From Aphrophora alni (lineage: Eukaryota; Arthropoda; Insecta; Hemiptera; Aphrophoridae), in the NCBI GenBank assembly GCA_963513935.1, contig OY740771.1, positions 15,952,954-16,016,953 on the forward strand: a stretch of 64,000 nucleotides of DNA, written 5' to 3'. Positions 11,801 through 22,686 of this stretch are shown one piece after another; the first letter of the stretch is position 1; every line of letters starts with the position of its first letter. Position numbers and translations under genes: made by a program. The notes beneath the pieces are model-generated. The model ran no database searches. It was given only the letters and a program-made list of their open reading frames with translations, and was not told the origin of the DNA.

Positions 11801-14800
11801 ACACTATTGTGAGTGTAGGTATATGAATCAATATAAATGATTTGATGCAGCGCAACTTTAACCATTAATTAGTGAAAATCAATTAGGATTACAATGATCA
11901 GCTAACCTAATTTAATGAAGGGGTAATACCTGTGCCATGGACTGTTTATTTATAACTACAATTTACTACCTTAATAATGTTGTCTAGTTATAATGTAGTT
12001 ATTAGTTTGAGGTTACTTCTAGTTGTTAGGATGGCTGTCATATAATCCACATGCACAACAATAGAAAGTCAAAGAACGTGCTAGATGCCAAATAGGCAGT
12101 TAGAGAAGAGGCCGCTCAATGAAATGATGGCAGTAGGATTTTGATGAGGACCTGAGGTTGTTAAATGTCAGGAAATAGAGAGGATTTGCAGCGGATCAGA
12201 AGGAAACAGATCGTATCAGAAGCCAAAGCTCACTGTGGCCTATAACGCTGAAGGTTACTTGTACTGACCTCATCAAAAGCTAGCTAAGCTAATTTTCTGA
12301 GTTTCGGAAAAGTTTCGGGTAAATAAAGTTAATTCATATTGATCTAGCGACTTAATTTGGGTTGAGCAATTTGTGACAGCAACAAATTGTGTTGTTTGGA
12401 CCATGTTTTCATCATCTACAGTACCGAATCCTTAACTCAAACTGATCTCTTAAACTCCCCTCCTCTCCCCAAATGACCTGAATAATTTCCTATACAGCTG
12501 GTTATATTATAGATAATTTTTTATAAAGGTTCTGTGTAACTAAGTTACCTGAGGATATTGTAGAGGTTGAAGTTGAGTTAAATGCTGATGTTGAAGTCGA
12601 GGCAAAGCCTGAACTTGTGCTGCAATCTGAACTACTGAAGTTTCATGACTGCAGGGATTGTTTGACATTGCGGCAGTATAGATGCAACTATTAGATTTTC
12701 CTAGTTGCCGAGATCCATCTGAAACCATTGTAATATATATTTCATAATATTTTATAATTAATAGGAGTTGGAACAATGATATCTAAAATTTCTGATTTTG
12801 ATGTATAACCAAGGCCTACAATTTCAATGACAAAACTTCAATTTGTGGTATTTTATTCTAATTCCCGTAATTTTATATCTTATTACTGGACTGGATAGAG
12901 AATTTTAATAAATTCTATTTTTTTTAAATTGTTCACCAATTCAAAGTTGTATAATTTTAAATAAAAGAAAAAATAAACATTCCATAAAATTAACAGTTCA
13001 CATCTCCTAAATCACATGGAAAAGAAGTTTAATGAAGTTTTAAGAACTTAATGTTTTAAAAATAATTTTAATTATTTTGCACAGTACAAATTTAATATAT
13101 TTATTTATTGGCTAAAGACCGTACCAGAACCATCATATGGAGAAAAAAACAAGTAATAGAACCGAAGAAAGTATTTGACAAGTCGTGTCAAATAATTTCT
13201 TAAATAATTTAAAACTTAATTTTCTTTAAAAAATATTGTTAAAAATACGAATTTATATTGTGAAACAAAAATTTACCCCAAACTGAAAGCCTTGTGAGCA
13301 CATGAAGTTGGAGCATATAGGCTATCAACTATTAGTTGGACCATAAATGTAGCCACTTTTAACAGTTATAGAGTTATATAATATATATTACTGACTCCTG
13401 CATTACACAACCCATTTTTTTCGACTAATTGACTGGATACGGTAAGAGCCAATTATTGTTAATCATCAAACATTCAAATCTGTTCATATCCTTAAAAAAA
13501 AAAAAAAAAATTAATTGAAATTCTTAAAGTTCCCAGAATACCCATTATTTCCAATCAATAATGTTGATTAATAGCATGACTAGCTGTATGTAAATAAGCA
13601 TCTGTGATTTATTTATGTTTCAAAACTTAATTAAATATTATTTGATTAATCTATTCACAATCTACTAAATAGGTTAAAAATATAATATTTATGATAACAA
13701 CAAAATTTGAATGGGTGTAAAAGAAGTTGAATAAATTCATTTATTTAAATTCCAACAGTAGAGCACCATTTATAAAATAAACAGTAAATCATGACATTAA
13801 TTAAGTGCCCTAAACTTATGTTTACTTTCATAAAATTTTGCCTCAAGAGACCTAGCACTGGCTTCAAGTTTCTAGGCTACAAAATGATCGAAATCCAATA
13901 AAACAAAAAATTCAAATGGATTAGGAATGGGGGTAATTAAATTTTTACTCCTTTAATAAATATTAAAGAGACGGTGTGAAGCAATTGTAGATTACAGGCC
14001 TACTTCTATGAAAAAATGGAAGGACAATAATTATGCATCCTACATTAATTATCATAACTACATTTTCTTATTGCTCATTGTATGTTACAAACAATGTATG
14101 AACATTTATCATACTATTCTACATAAATGTAAAACCGTTGATCTAATAGTTAATCTCCTATAATAATATTTAGAAATTTATTTACAAAAGATTTATTTTT
14201 AGCTGGCACATTTATATATGTTATACTATATCAAATTCCAATTATTTAATAGTACCTTATAATAGCTCAAACAAGTCAATTTTAGAGAAATAGGGTACCT
14301 AATGTTTAACAGGTAGGGCCAACCACCTAGGTAGGCTACTGAATTTTAATTACTAGGCCTGCAAACTATAATGCTACCATGATCAAGAGTTGTTGCAGTT
14401 TAAAAAAAACAAATTTATGTTACTAGTGAAAAATTTAGGGAATAGGCCTAGTATTTCATAACAAAAGTTTACGAGTAACCTTCTACTAACAAAGTGGGGT
14501 AATAAGGCCTACCTTACGAAGTGAAGGCCTACCTCTCTCCGAATTTAAGGTGACATCATAGACTATTTACCCTGTTTTGAAATAATCTGTTCTTTTTTTA
14601 CCATAGAAGACACTTTTCAAGTCTCAAAATCCATTACATCATTATTTCTAAAAAAATCAGAAATAAGTCAGTGGGAACTAATGTATGAAGTAAGAACCCT
14701 ACCTATGCGTATGGTATAAGCGATGTTATAACAACATAATAATACATCACAATTGCCACTATAAAATTATAACGTTGTTTGATTTAAGAATAATGAAAAA

Positions 14801-15554
14801 ATGATTTAGGCAGGTAAAAAATAGTTACCTAGGCAGCAATTACTAGATAGGCCTACATATGACATAAACATCGAGTGATAAGACATTCACTAACTTGACT
14901 CACATAGTCATTATATAAACATCCAGCCCTGAGACATTCCCTAACCTGACTAACGTAGTAATACGATTAACATTAACCTGGATTTGTTTTTAGAATTATC
15001 ATTTTCTACAATATTAATGGATTTTGAGACTTTAAAAGTGTCTTTTGTTGTCAAAAAACATCTGATTAATTAAAAACAAGATAAATAGTCTATGATATCA
15101 TAATTTTTAGCCACTAAACTCCAAGAGATAGGTACAATACATAATTACCACAAAATATGGATATACTAAGGTTAGTTTAAAGATATTACATTTTAAAAAT
15201 ATCAAAACTGATATTTTAAAATTAACTTTAAGTAGGCCTAGTTCCATAGCCTCACACTTTAATTATGTTAAATTTCTTTTCACCTTTTACTTTATATTTG
15301 TTTTTAATAATTTACTATATTCACATTTAAATAAAGTTCAAAGTTTATTCATTAATATATAGTCTATTGTTACCAATATTGGGAAAAAAATTTGTAAGTA
15401 CAACAATGTTACTTATAGAAATGTCCAAATACAAAAATCGTCTATTATATCTGTAACCAGACACAGGTATTTACACTCCTAAGGATTATTTACCTGTAGA
15501 GATGCAATTCTCTAAACTGACCACAAGTAGTCCATGATCTCCTTGAACCTCCAT
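6606..15554 (-). CDS. GIN1-like protein with integrase zinc-binding-like start (partial, 4 exons)
   Basis: The gene is assembled from minus-strand exons 15494-15554, 12549-12718, 9976-10392 and 6606-6714. Each has GT-AG borders and matching phases (1, 0, 0, 1), giving 252 codons plus one base before the reading runs out. The start codon at 15554 has purine at -3 and G at +4. About residues 21-140 are rich in Gln, His, Pro, Thr and Asn. An acidic stretch (EVESSPEPTFPEDDFQYY) follows, then the YREIQCYLSSEEFPHGV...RKRAQHYS segment and IIDGKLYHGRK...VVMKKEDQQDML. That order (Y-x-E-I, basic helix, DGxLYYxxK, V-x-x-E-x-Q-x-x-x-L) is the entry into integrase H2C2 zinc-binding domains as in GIN1-type domesticated integrases. 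The zinc ligands themselves would be in the next, unseen exon. Function is unknown. It could also be a transposon-derived gene of another lineage, but spliced, intact frames argue for a host gene. Confidence 0.65.
7262..7815. repeat. Inverted repeat in intron 3 of the GIN1-like gene
   Basis: GTGTTAGGATTTAGGGTAAT near 7270 returns as the complement of ATTACCGTAAATCCTAACAG near 7792-7811. The matching arms are about 50-70 bases with several mismatches, about 450 bases apart. This suggests an old MITE. Confidence 0.45.
8385..8600 (+). repeat. Dispersed repeat copy (TATTAGAGTATTCGAG family) with open-frame remnant
   Basis: This copy lies in an open frame (8307-8621), so it could be mistaken for a gene. 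The same sequence recurs as broken copies at six or so other places in this window, in both orientations. I treat it as a mobile-element fragment. The encoded text is Lys/Arg-rich (KKKKKITPNKALKYSNS) and matches no family I can name. Confidence 0.5.
8762..8806. repeat. TA microsatellite
   Basis: An uninterrupted TA dinucleotide run of about 45 bases directly abuts the left arm of a foldback element. Confidence 0.9.
8808..9112. mobile_element. Foldback element with about 105-bp arms, intron 3 of the GIN1-like gene
   Basis: The left arm (about 8808-8912) holds TGTATGGACAGGAGACAGGC and AAAGTGGTCCTTGGTATTAC. The right arm (about 8970-9092) is its reverse complement with only a few differences. 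The spacer is about 55 bases. A diverged single arm occurs at about 47325-47470 (AAGGACCACTTTCCAAGGTA), so this is a repeat family and not a one-off hairpin. Confidence 0.75.
9976..10392 (-). CDS. GIN1-like gene, exon 3
   Basis: The acceptor is a T-rich tract ending TTTAG before GCAGTGACATAC. The donor is GTAAGTAT after CATTATTCA. The exon is 417 bases (139 codons) and open throughout. It begins AVTYENQQLHQHSNL, is low in complexity (Q, H, P, T, N) and ends in the acidic EDDFQYYREIQCYL segment and the basic RKRAQHYS. Confidence 0.75.
11152..11486. mobile_element. MITE, family with TTCGGACATTTGCC ends, intron 2 of the GIN1-like gene
   Basis: The left end reads TTCGGACATTTGCCATCATT. The right end is its near complement, GACGGCAAATGTCTGAACAA. 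The internal text TATAAATCAACTCTTGTTAT resembles AGAATCAATTCCCGTTAT in the copy at 58870-59430. A lone terminus also occurs near 49869-49893. There is no coding capacity. Confidence 0.6.
12549..12718 (-). CDS. GIN1-like gene, exon 2
   Basis: The acceptor is GGTTTCAG before ATGGATCTCGG and the donor is CAG/GTAACTTA. The 170 bases take up the single base left by exon 1 to make Asp, then read GSRQLGKSNSCIYTAAM and a Gln/Leu/His-rich stretch ending LQYPQ. An in-frame ATG just upstream of the acceptor (MVSDGSR) is an alternative start if exon 1 is not used. Confidence 0.65.
13047..13190. repeat. Left arm of a 2.8-kb-spaced inverted repeat, intron 1 of the GIN1-like gene
   Basis: GGCTAAAGACCGTACCAGAA and AATTATTTTGCACAGTACAA here return as reverse complement at 15697-15838, with about 90 percent identity by eye over roughly 130 bases. 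The right arm lies about 140 bases upstream of the gene's start codon. Confidence 0.75.
14535..15120. mobile_element. Foldback/MITE element, copy 1 of a family with 47744-48356
   Basis: The left arm (14540-14665) and right arm (14995-15120) are reverse complements: CATAGACTATTTA, GACACTTTT and AGTCTCAAAATCCATTA all appear in both. The internal text CCTAACCTGACTAACGTAGT and TTCACTAACTTGACTCACAT is shared in complement with the second copy. It is in intron 1 of the GIN1-like gene. Confidence 0.65.
15494..15554 (-). CDS. GIN1-like gene, exon 1 (start codon)
   Basis: ATGGAGGTTCAAGGAG opens a 61-base frame, MEVQGDHGLLVVSLENCIST, that ends in ACAG/GTAAATAA with one base over. This phase fits exon 2 exactly. 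GCG precedes the ATG, so -3 is G. No homology backs this exon; the support is start context, donor and phase. Confidence 0.5.
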
Positions 15555-15696
15555 CGCACAATTGTACTTTATACCTTCTTATTTTAATTCACAACATACT
15601 GTTTTTGACAAAGTGGTTAAAATTAAAATGAACTAGAGACTTTATTTATGACAATAACATCAAGTGTAAATAAAGAGGCAAGCCACACGGCCTGTC

Positions 15697-15838
15697 AAAT
15701 GGCTTCGGTTCTATTACAGTACTTGTTTTGTTTTTTCTCCATATGACGGTTTTGGTACGGTCTTTAGCCAATCGCTAAATAAGTTAAATTTGTACTGTGC
15801 AAAATAATTAAAATTATTTTTAAAACATTAAGTTCAAC
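15697..15838. repeat. Right arm of a 2.8-kb-spaced inverted repeat, 5' flank of the GIN1-like gene
   Basis: This is the reverse complement of 13047-13190 (CCATATGACGGTTTTGGTAC matches GTACCAGAACCATCATATGG). It lies directly upstream of exon 1, so it may overlap the promoter or 5' untranslated region. Confidence 0.75.
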
Positions 15839-16640
15839 ACAAGCCTAATTATGTATTCTAATAAGAGTATAATATACAGATAATAGTAATAATAAGAATT
15901 GTCTTTATACCATATAATGAATCAAAATTATAACGTGACGAGCAAAGCATAACCCAAGTCCTACCATGGAAAACATATGGTACTACAAGAATTTCAACAT
16001 GCTGCTCTTACGTTTGCTGTTATCTCTGTATGTAGTTACTTTTTGTTTTTGTTGTCATACTTAGCTCAGTAATATAACCTTAGTTTACGAAGATTTAGAA
16101 TGATTTAGATTGATTAAAAACCAACAGGCATAAGCAGGTAATAATTAATGTACTACTTTTATTACTCTTTAGAGTAAGCATGTGTATTGTTTATATTAAA
16201 ATATAAATGCAAAATGTGTGATTTTGTTTTCTCCCATGGGGGATAGGCTATATTATTGAGAATGGTTAAGAAATGGATATTGAGTTTTTTTGCTGATTTT
16301 CAAATCCAGAGGACATGTATATTTGATGTTTTCTGTTAGTTTTCCTAAAATGTAGCACTTAATGATCCAAACTAAACGGTAGTTATATTATAGAATAGCA
16401 GGTACAACTAATTTTAGTTGTTTTTTAAAATTCATTTACTAAACATAGGCCTAGTGTACCTTACTTAAATAAATTATTTTTTTAAGTTCGGAATTCACAT
16501 TTTCACAATTTAAAAACTATGAAGTCCATATATTTACTAAGCCTATAGTTTATGTAGGAATGGGAATTGTGTGGTTTGACACATGCACATTACTTCATTA
16601 GTATCACAAATACGTTTTACGAATAACAGATTTGGCCAGG

Positions 16641-16643
16641 TGG

Positions 16644-16675
<32 letters not shown>

Positions 16676-16716
16676 GTTTAGCCTATACATAGCCACCTTG
16701 CCAAACCTGTCATAGG
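16641..16716. repeat. TA microsatellite flanked by inverted GGTGGCTATA arms
   Basis: CCAGGTGGCTATATA...TACAGGTTTAGCC...ATAGCCACCTTGCC: a TA run of about 30 bases within short inverted arms. A similar structure lies at 17275-17318. Confidence 0.65.
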
Positions 16717-17274
16717 TTTGATGAGGTTAATAATTTTGCTTACCTTAATTATGGACTTTCGCAGGCACTAGGAAGAAATGTTGGAGGTATGACAGCATTT
16801 CATGTTACATGTGATCACAGATATAAACATTGCAATTTATTTACTAACGTCTAAGACGCAAATGTGAAGAATTACCATTATGTCTATCCTATAAATACAT
16901 GGATTTCATAGTTTTAAATTGTGAGTTTTCAGTGAAAAAGTGAATTCCTCATTGAAAAAATAATTTATTCTTAATTAGTAAGGAGCGTAGTAAAGGTTAT
17001 AACCAAAATTAGCTGTACCAGCTACTCTATATAGTTATCAACAAAACATATGAATTTGCCAAAAATTATAATTTAAGAGTTATCATCAAAAAGTGAAGGT
17101 ACTGTTATAAAACGTCAAATATGTCGTAAATGACCAAAGTGATTTGACAAATTTTGGTAAAATATACTAGTCAAGTTCATTCAAGCAACATTGAGCTTAG
17201 TTAGTATTTAGATCGGTTACCGCTTGGAAACCCATGCACTATTTCTTCTTTTTTTCAAATTTACCACATGAAAG

Positions 17275-17318
17275 TCAGGTAAGGTGACTATATATATATA
17301 TAGCCACCTTCCTTGTCC
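17275..17318. repeat. Short TA hairpin with GGTGACTATA / TATAGCCACC arms
   Basis: GTAAGGTGACTATATATA and TATAGCCACCTTCC form a compact inverted repeat, related to the one at 16641-16716. Confidence 0.55.
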
Positions 17319-18064
17319 TTGTAAGGTACAAATTCGTGTACAAACCTATTTTAACGTGTAATTCACTTAATGGACCTTAACCTAGAATAGGCTAGTTGAA
17401 ATATCTTTTTTGGTGAAAAAGTTAGCTTCACGTTGAAAACTTATTTTATTACTAAGAAATAAGGTACCGGTAATGTAGAATATGATTTTTTTTTTTTTTT
17501 ATCGCCAAAAATACCTGCAACTTTCTTTGTAAACAATTACCGATTATATACTTTATTGCTTATGTAGCTGGCTATGTCTTAAGGACTCAGTAGTAAAATA
17601 TTACCATTGCAGGTATAATAAGAAATCATTAGCTATTGGTAACTTTCGACTGCTGAGTAAATTCTGATAGATGTTTGAAATAGGATAATTTGGTAGTTAA
17701 TTGTTTAAATAGCTATGGTATGGTAGTATTAATCTGTAACATGATTCTTAAAAGATCTTCAATAATTGGTTAAAAGTAATTCTCGGCTAATAGTAGCCTA
17801 TATTATACCAAGGCAGGGGTCATAGATTGCACATAAGCCTGCGACAAATATAGATTACTTTTTTTATGTTTATTAGGCTACATATTTTATTATTGTATAA
17901 ATAATTATGAATCCTTGTCTACTTTTTCGTATATTTATGTCGATCTTGTCTTAATTATGATATGTCTTCAACTTAACGTTTAAATTAATTAAATGCTCAT
18001 ACACTTACATTAAACCTACTTGAAAATACAAAGTTTTTATTGTTTTAGGATTGTTAGTTACAAC

Positions 18065-18202
18065 ATGGAAGAAGTTAAAACTCAGGATTCATCATCTGAG
18101 CATGCTTTCAATCGGAAGCTAGTGTGTATTGAGTATCCAGCTGTCGTAAAAGATGATAACAAAATGTTAAAAACACTTGGAGGAATTAAAAATATATCAA
18201 CT
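18065..18202 (+). CDS. GTF3C5: GTF3C5 exon 1 (coding part)
   Basis: ATG at 18065 in the context ACAACATGG; donor ACT/GTAAGTAT. It encodes 46 residues ending TLGGIKNIST. A TTGTTTTAG acceptor at 18047-18048 marks the exon's left border, so a 5' non-coding exon lies upstream. Confidence 0.9.
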
Positions 18203-21200
18203 GTAAGTATAAAATCTATAATTTATAAATAGAGATCTGTACAGTCTATAAGACATACTGTTCAGTATTTATGAAACATACTAATTAATCTGTATATTGT
18301 TTTTATTGTCGATAGGACCCTCAATGTTATTGTATAAAAGAAATTTTATGTCGATTTCAATTAAATACTAAAAATAATATTTCTGTTAAAAAGTTTTTTC
18401 TGCAGAGTACAAAGCTTTAATGTCGTATTGCATAATTTAACGTAAGGAAACTTACTAACAATTTGGTATAAATAAGATACACTTTTATTACTATTACATC
18501 ATCTATTATAGATGACCTATAATTCCATTATCACGTTATAATTTAGGGGACTAGTGAGAATTTAGAGCAGGGGAGAACTAAATAATATTGTTTTGACAAG
18601 TTTTTCTTAAATTATGTTTTATAATATTATAAGGGATATCTGGGATTGATGAGTTTTTGGGTAGAAATGTTGCCACGTTCTATGACAGATTGATGTGACA
18701 TCAAGACAGTATTATTTTTGAACAAAATTAGTGTGATGTATGTACACCTCTACAGTGGATAAATTATGATTGTGGACTCAATAGTATTCTCCAAATCTGT
18801 GGAATATCACATGAATTTTTACAATTGACAGAACAAATATTTGATTTCTTTGAAAAGTTAGGTTAGTTAAGGTCCTATTATTTCTATGTACAATTTACAT
18901 CATATTGATAAAAATGTTCATTTTCATGATTATGCACATTGCATGTATTAGGAACTATACACACTATAGTATAAAGTGATTTTTATAAAGTTGTTTCTAT
19001 TATCTATGGAATCAGTGTTTTTTTTTTTTTTTTTTTTTTTTACTAGTCTCTTTTCGGCCTAAATTTGACTTGAAATAGTGCTGAACATTACTTACGTTGT
19101 GTTCACTTAAGCTATGTTTGGTTAAAGTTACGAAATATGATTAAAAAGGTTTTGGATTATATTTTAATTTCACATTTTTAAACATGTTTAACAACTTCGA
19201 AAATTCCTCTGAGGCTCACTCATAAGTAAAGGTGTGGTAATCCCGAAAAACCCTAGTTTGGATCTACACATTTTTTCATGTAGTCTTGGGTTCATTTTCT
19301 CTCATCAAATCTCGCTTAGCCAACTTTTGTTCTCTTCCAACTATGAGCTGTGTCTTTTCATTCAGTTTAAATACAATTATTTGTATTAATCTCTTACATA
19401 CAGGTGTATTCAGAAAAAAATAGAAGATTAGAGTTGAGGTTTCGACCAGATGATGTGTATTGTCGACCTGCCTGCGGTGATAAACATAAAACTGGTGCTT
19501 TTCTCATAAAAGTAAAAATCTTGAGGAAAAAGAAAGTATCATCTGATATTCCTTCTACAAGCAGTAAAGCTACTGAAGAAGTAGATGATGAACATGAAGG
19601 TGAAATAATTGGAAAGCCAACCATAATTGGCAGAATTGAAACAGTTTTTAGATTTACAAGTAAGTCAGATTTTTCAGTAAGTAGATTTTAAAACTCGAGT
19701 TGCTAAATTAATTTTAGATGTATTTATATTTAGTATGCATCATCCATCACTAGCATTTACAACTATGCAATGTTACAGCTAAACGAAAAAAGTGTATTTT
19801 TTAGTGTAGATAAAAATACATTACACACTATGTGTCATATTGTCCCTCTGACTAAAAACGCCTTCCATGTCAGGTCTCAATTTCTTCCCCTACAGAACTG
19901 TTGGGTTTAGGTTTTCCTCTAAGCTTAATTTCGGGTTCAAAATAGATAATTGAACTCATCTATTATAAATGGTTGGTTAAATGCAAATAGCAAAATAGGT
20001 TCAATATGTCCAAATATTTGTGAAGCAAAACTATTAATTCTTATAACTATTTATTTCTTTTATTACGAATGGCCCTAGTTGCCAAATAAAGCCTCCGGCT
20101 ATCCTATCGGTCTCTTCAATTATGTATGGCCCTAGTTGCCGAATAAAGCCTCCAGATATCCTATTCGTCTTTTCAATTACGAATGCCCCTAGTTGCTGAA
20201 TAAAGCCTCCGGCTATCCTATCGGACTCTTCAGTTATCAATGGCCCTAGTTGCCGAATAAATCCTTCCGGCTATCCTATCGGTCTCTTCTATTATCAATG
20301 ACGCTAGTTGTCGAATAGAGTCTCCGACTGCCATGCCAGTCTCTTCAATTACAAGTGGCCTCGTTAGTAGGTCATTATAGTTATGACTTTTGGCATGGTC
20401 ATTGACTACTCTTTACATACTGCTTTAGAACTTGGAATAAATTTATTATTAATATAATTAACAATAATGGTATTTCCTAACAATAATGATAATGGAAATA
20501 ATGAGACGATTATTCAATTCCACAAAACAGCTTTAATTGCGACATATGTTTCGCCGTTGCTTGAAAATGCCTAACGGCAAAACATATGTCGCAATTAAAG
20601 CTGTTTTGTGGAATTGAATAATCGTCTCATTATTTCCATTATCATGGAATTCCATCATGTACCGACTGTTGTAACATTAAATTATAATAATGATAATTCC
20701 TAACAGAACCATAATTAAATATTAGGCTACATCATAAGAGAAAGGCCTAGCTACAACTCTTTCATCTGGTGTTACATTATGCTACAAAGCTTTCATCATC
20801 CTCTTTGGTTTTTATAACTTTCATTATAAATCTACAAAACATTCCACTTTTCCAGTGATTCTACCAACTGCGCCACAAAGTTCTTGGGGAAGGCTTCTAA
20901 TCTAAGTTTTTTATTCACTTTTCCCTTTTTATCGAACACTGCACACAATAATTGTTGTCTTACCTGTTTCTTAACTTAATTAGATAATATTTCCTCGTGT
21001 TTATATTAATTTTGCACATCTCCACAGTTTAGTAATTAATAAAATTTGCTTGCTAACGAGCGTCATTTATGTCTGTTTCTGCGGCGACTTGAGAAGAACA
21101 GAGCTTAATTGGGAATGGGGTAAGATGATGTTATCGGAAATGTAATGTTTTAGAAATGTGAGTTTGTCTTAATGGAATAAAAATTAAAGCTCTTGAATAC

Positions 21201-22627
21201 AGAAAACTAAATAAATGTATAATTATTATAAAAATAAATAACGAAATAGGGGAACATTATCCCTTCAAATAATAATACAGCAACTGCCAAGCACTGAACT
21301 GCATGACATAGTATACGGTCCATTGCAAGGACTCTTGTAAATCCAACAAAGTACATATTAGAGTGTAGCTTTTTTTCATTTTATACATTCTTGACTATGC
21401 AGAATCTTAACTTTATAGACTGCATAACTTAAATTAATCTAATATTATTTACTGATAATTTATTAAATTCTTTTTAAAGAACGATCTTTTACACCCTTAT
21501 TCAATATTATAGAAGCTAACTTCAAGGCAAACCTGAGAAATCAAACTGTATCTAAACATTATTTCGTGTAGTCTTGGATTAGATCCCTCTTTTTCATTTT
21601 TCCTACCAGGTTTCTCTTGTTCACTTCTGATTCTGAAACTATTAGAGTATTCGAGGACTAGGAGTATTATCGTCCTTTTTTTTTATAAGGGGATGATGTC
21701 TGAGAGGTTTTTCACCCATTAAACAAAAGGAAAAAAAAAATCTTTATCAGCCGTAATGTAAATTCTGAATACAATTGGATTAAACCTTTAAAATAAATTT
21801 TGTGTCGGTTAATCTGCCTGCGGCTTAATATACTCACGAACTAGTGAACAGATATCAGAATAAATAGATATCTATCTGGGCTTAAACACATGTTTGTTGT
21901 TAATCAAAAATTTAGCTATTTTTTGTCTACCTATTTTACCTAACCTAACTTAACGTAATAAACTCTTAGGACAAATATCATTTTTAATAAATAGGGGAGA
22001 AAGTAATAAACAAAAATTACACTACCATGCTCTAGTCTAAAAAAATATTCTTTACATTCCGACAGATAAATACGCTATCAACAATTACTCCCTTTTTCTG
22101 ATATACTGAAGAGTACTGTGGCCTTCATGAGCGGCAACACCTGATATAGGATACCCATGTTTTGAAGATTGTTATATGTTAGTTTCAAATCTTCAAACAC
22201 ATCCAAGTATATGTACTCATACCTAGACACATCACTTCGGTACAGATATAATTAATATAATTTAGTCGATCACAAGATTAACTAGAAAGGTTCTGAAATT
22301 GATTTAATACGAACCTTACTTTGAAAAGGAAGAAACAGAGTTTTTTAGCACAATTCACTTTTTCACAGTTGAAATTGAACATGAATAGTACATATATATT
22401 TAGGTTATGTAAGTTTTAGGAAAATCCTGTCACTGAAGTAATTACAGGTGACGAGCTACTAGGTAGGTAATACATAATAAAATCAAGTTGTTTAATATTG
22501 ATTATTTATTAGTCAAATTGCATATGTTTAATACAAATTTTGGCAAACTTTGCTGTGAATAAGAATATCATAGCTGTTAACAGGTAAGGAATGTTTGTTT
22601 CATATGAAATAAATATTATAAAACTTT

Positions 22628-22686
<59 letters not shown>

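Larger units (their letters stand above)
15555..18048. promoter_or_regulatory. Head-to-head interval between the GIN1-like gene and GTF3C5
   Basis: The two start codons face away from each other across 2.5 kb. A TTGTTTTAG acceptor 16 bases before the GTF3C5 ATG suggests an upstream non-coding exon in this interval. No core promoter motif can be assigned with confidence. The interval also holds the right arm of an inverted repeat (15697-15838) and two TA-centred hairpins. Confidence 0.35.

Noticed and set aside
20034..20240. Minus-strand 68-codon frame as a gene
   Set aside because: It is explained by a 60-base minisatellite whose unit length keeps the frame open; no splice or start evidence.
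20052..20365. CRISPR-like array
   Set aside because: Units are contiguous without unique spacers, and the context is a eukaryotic intron.
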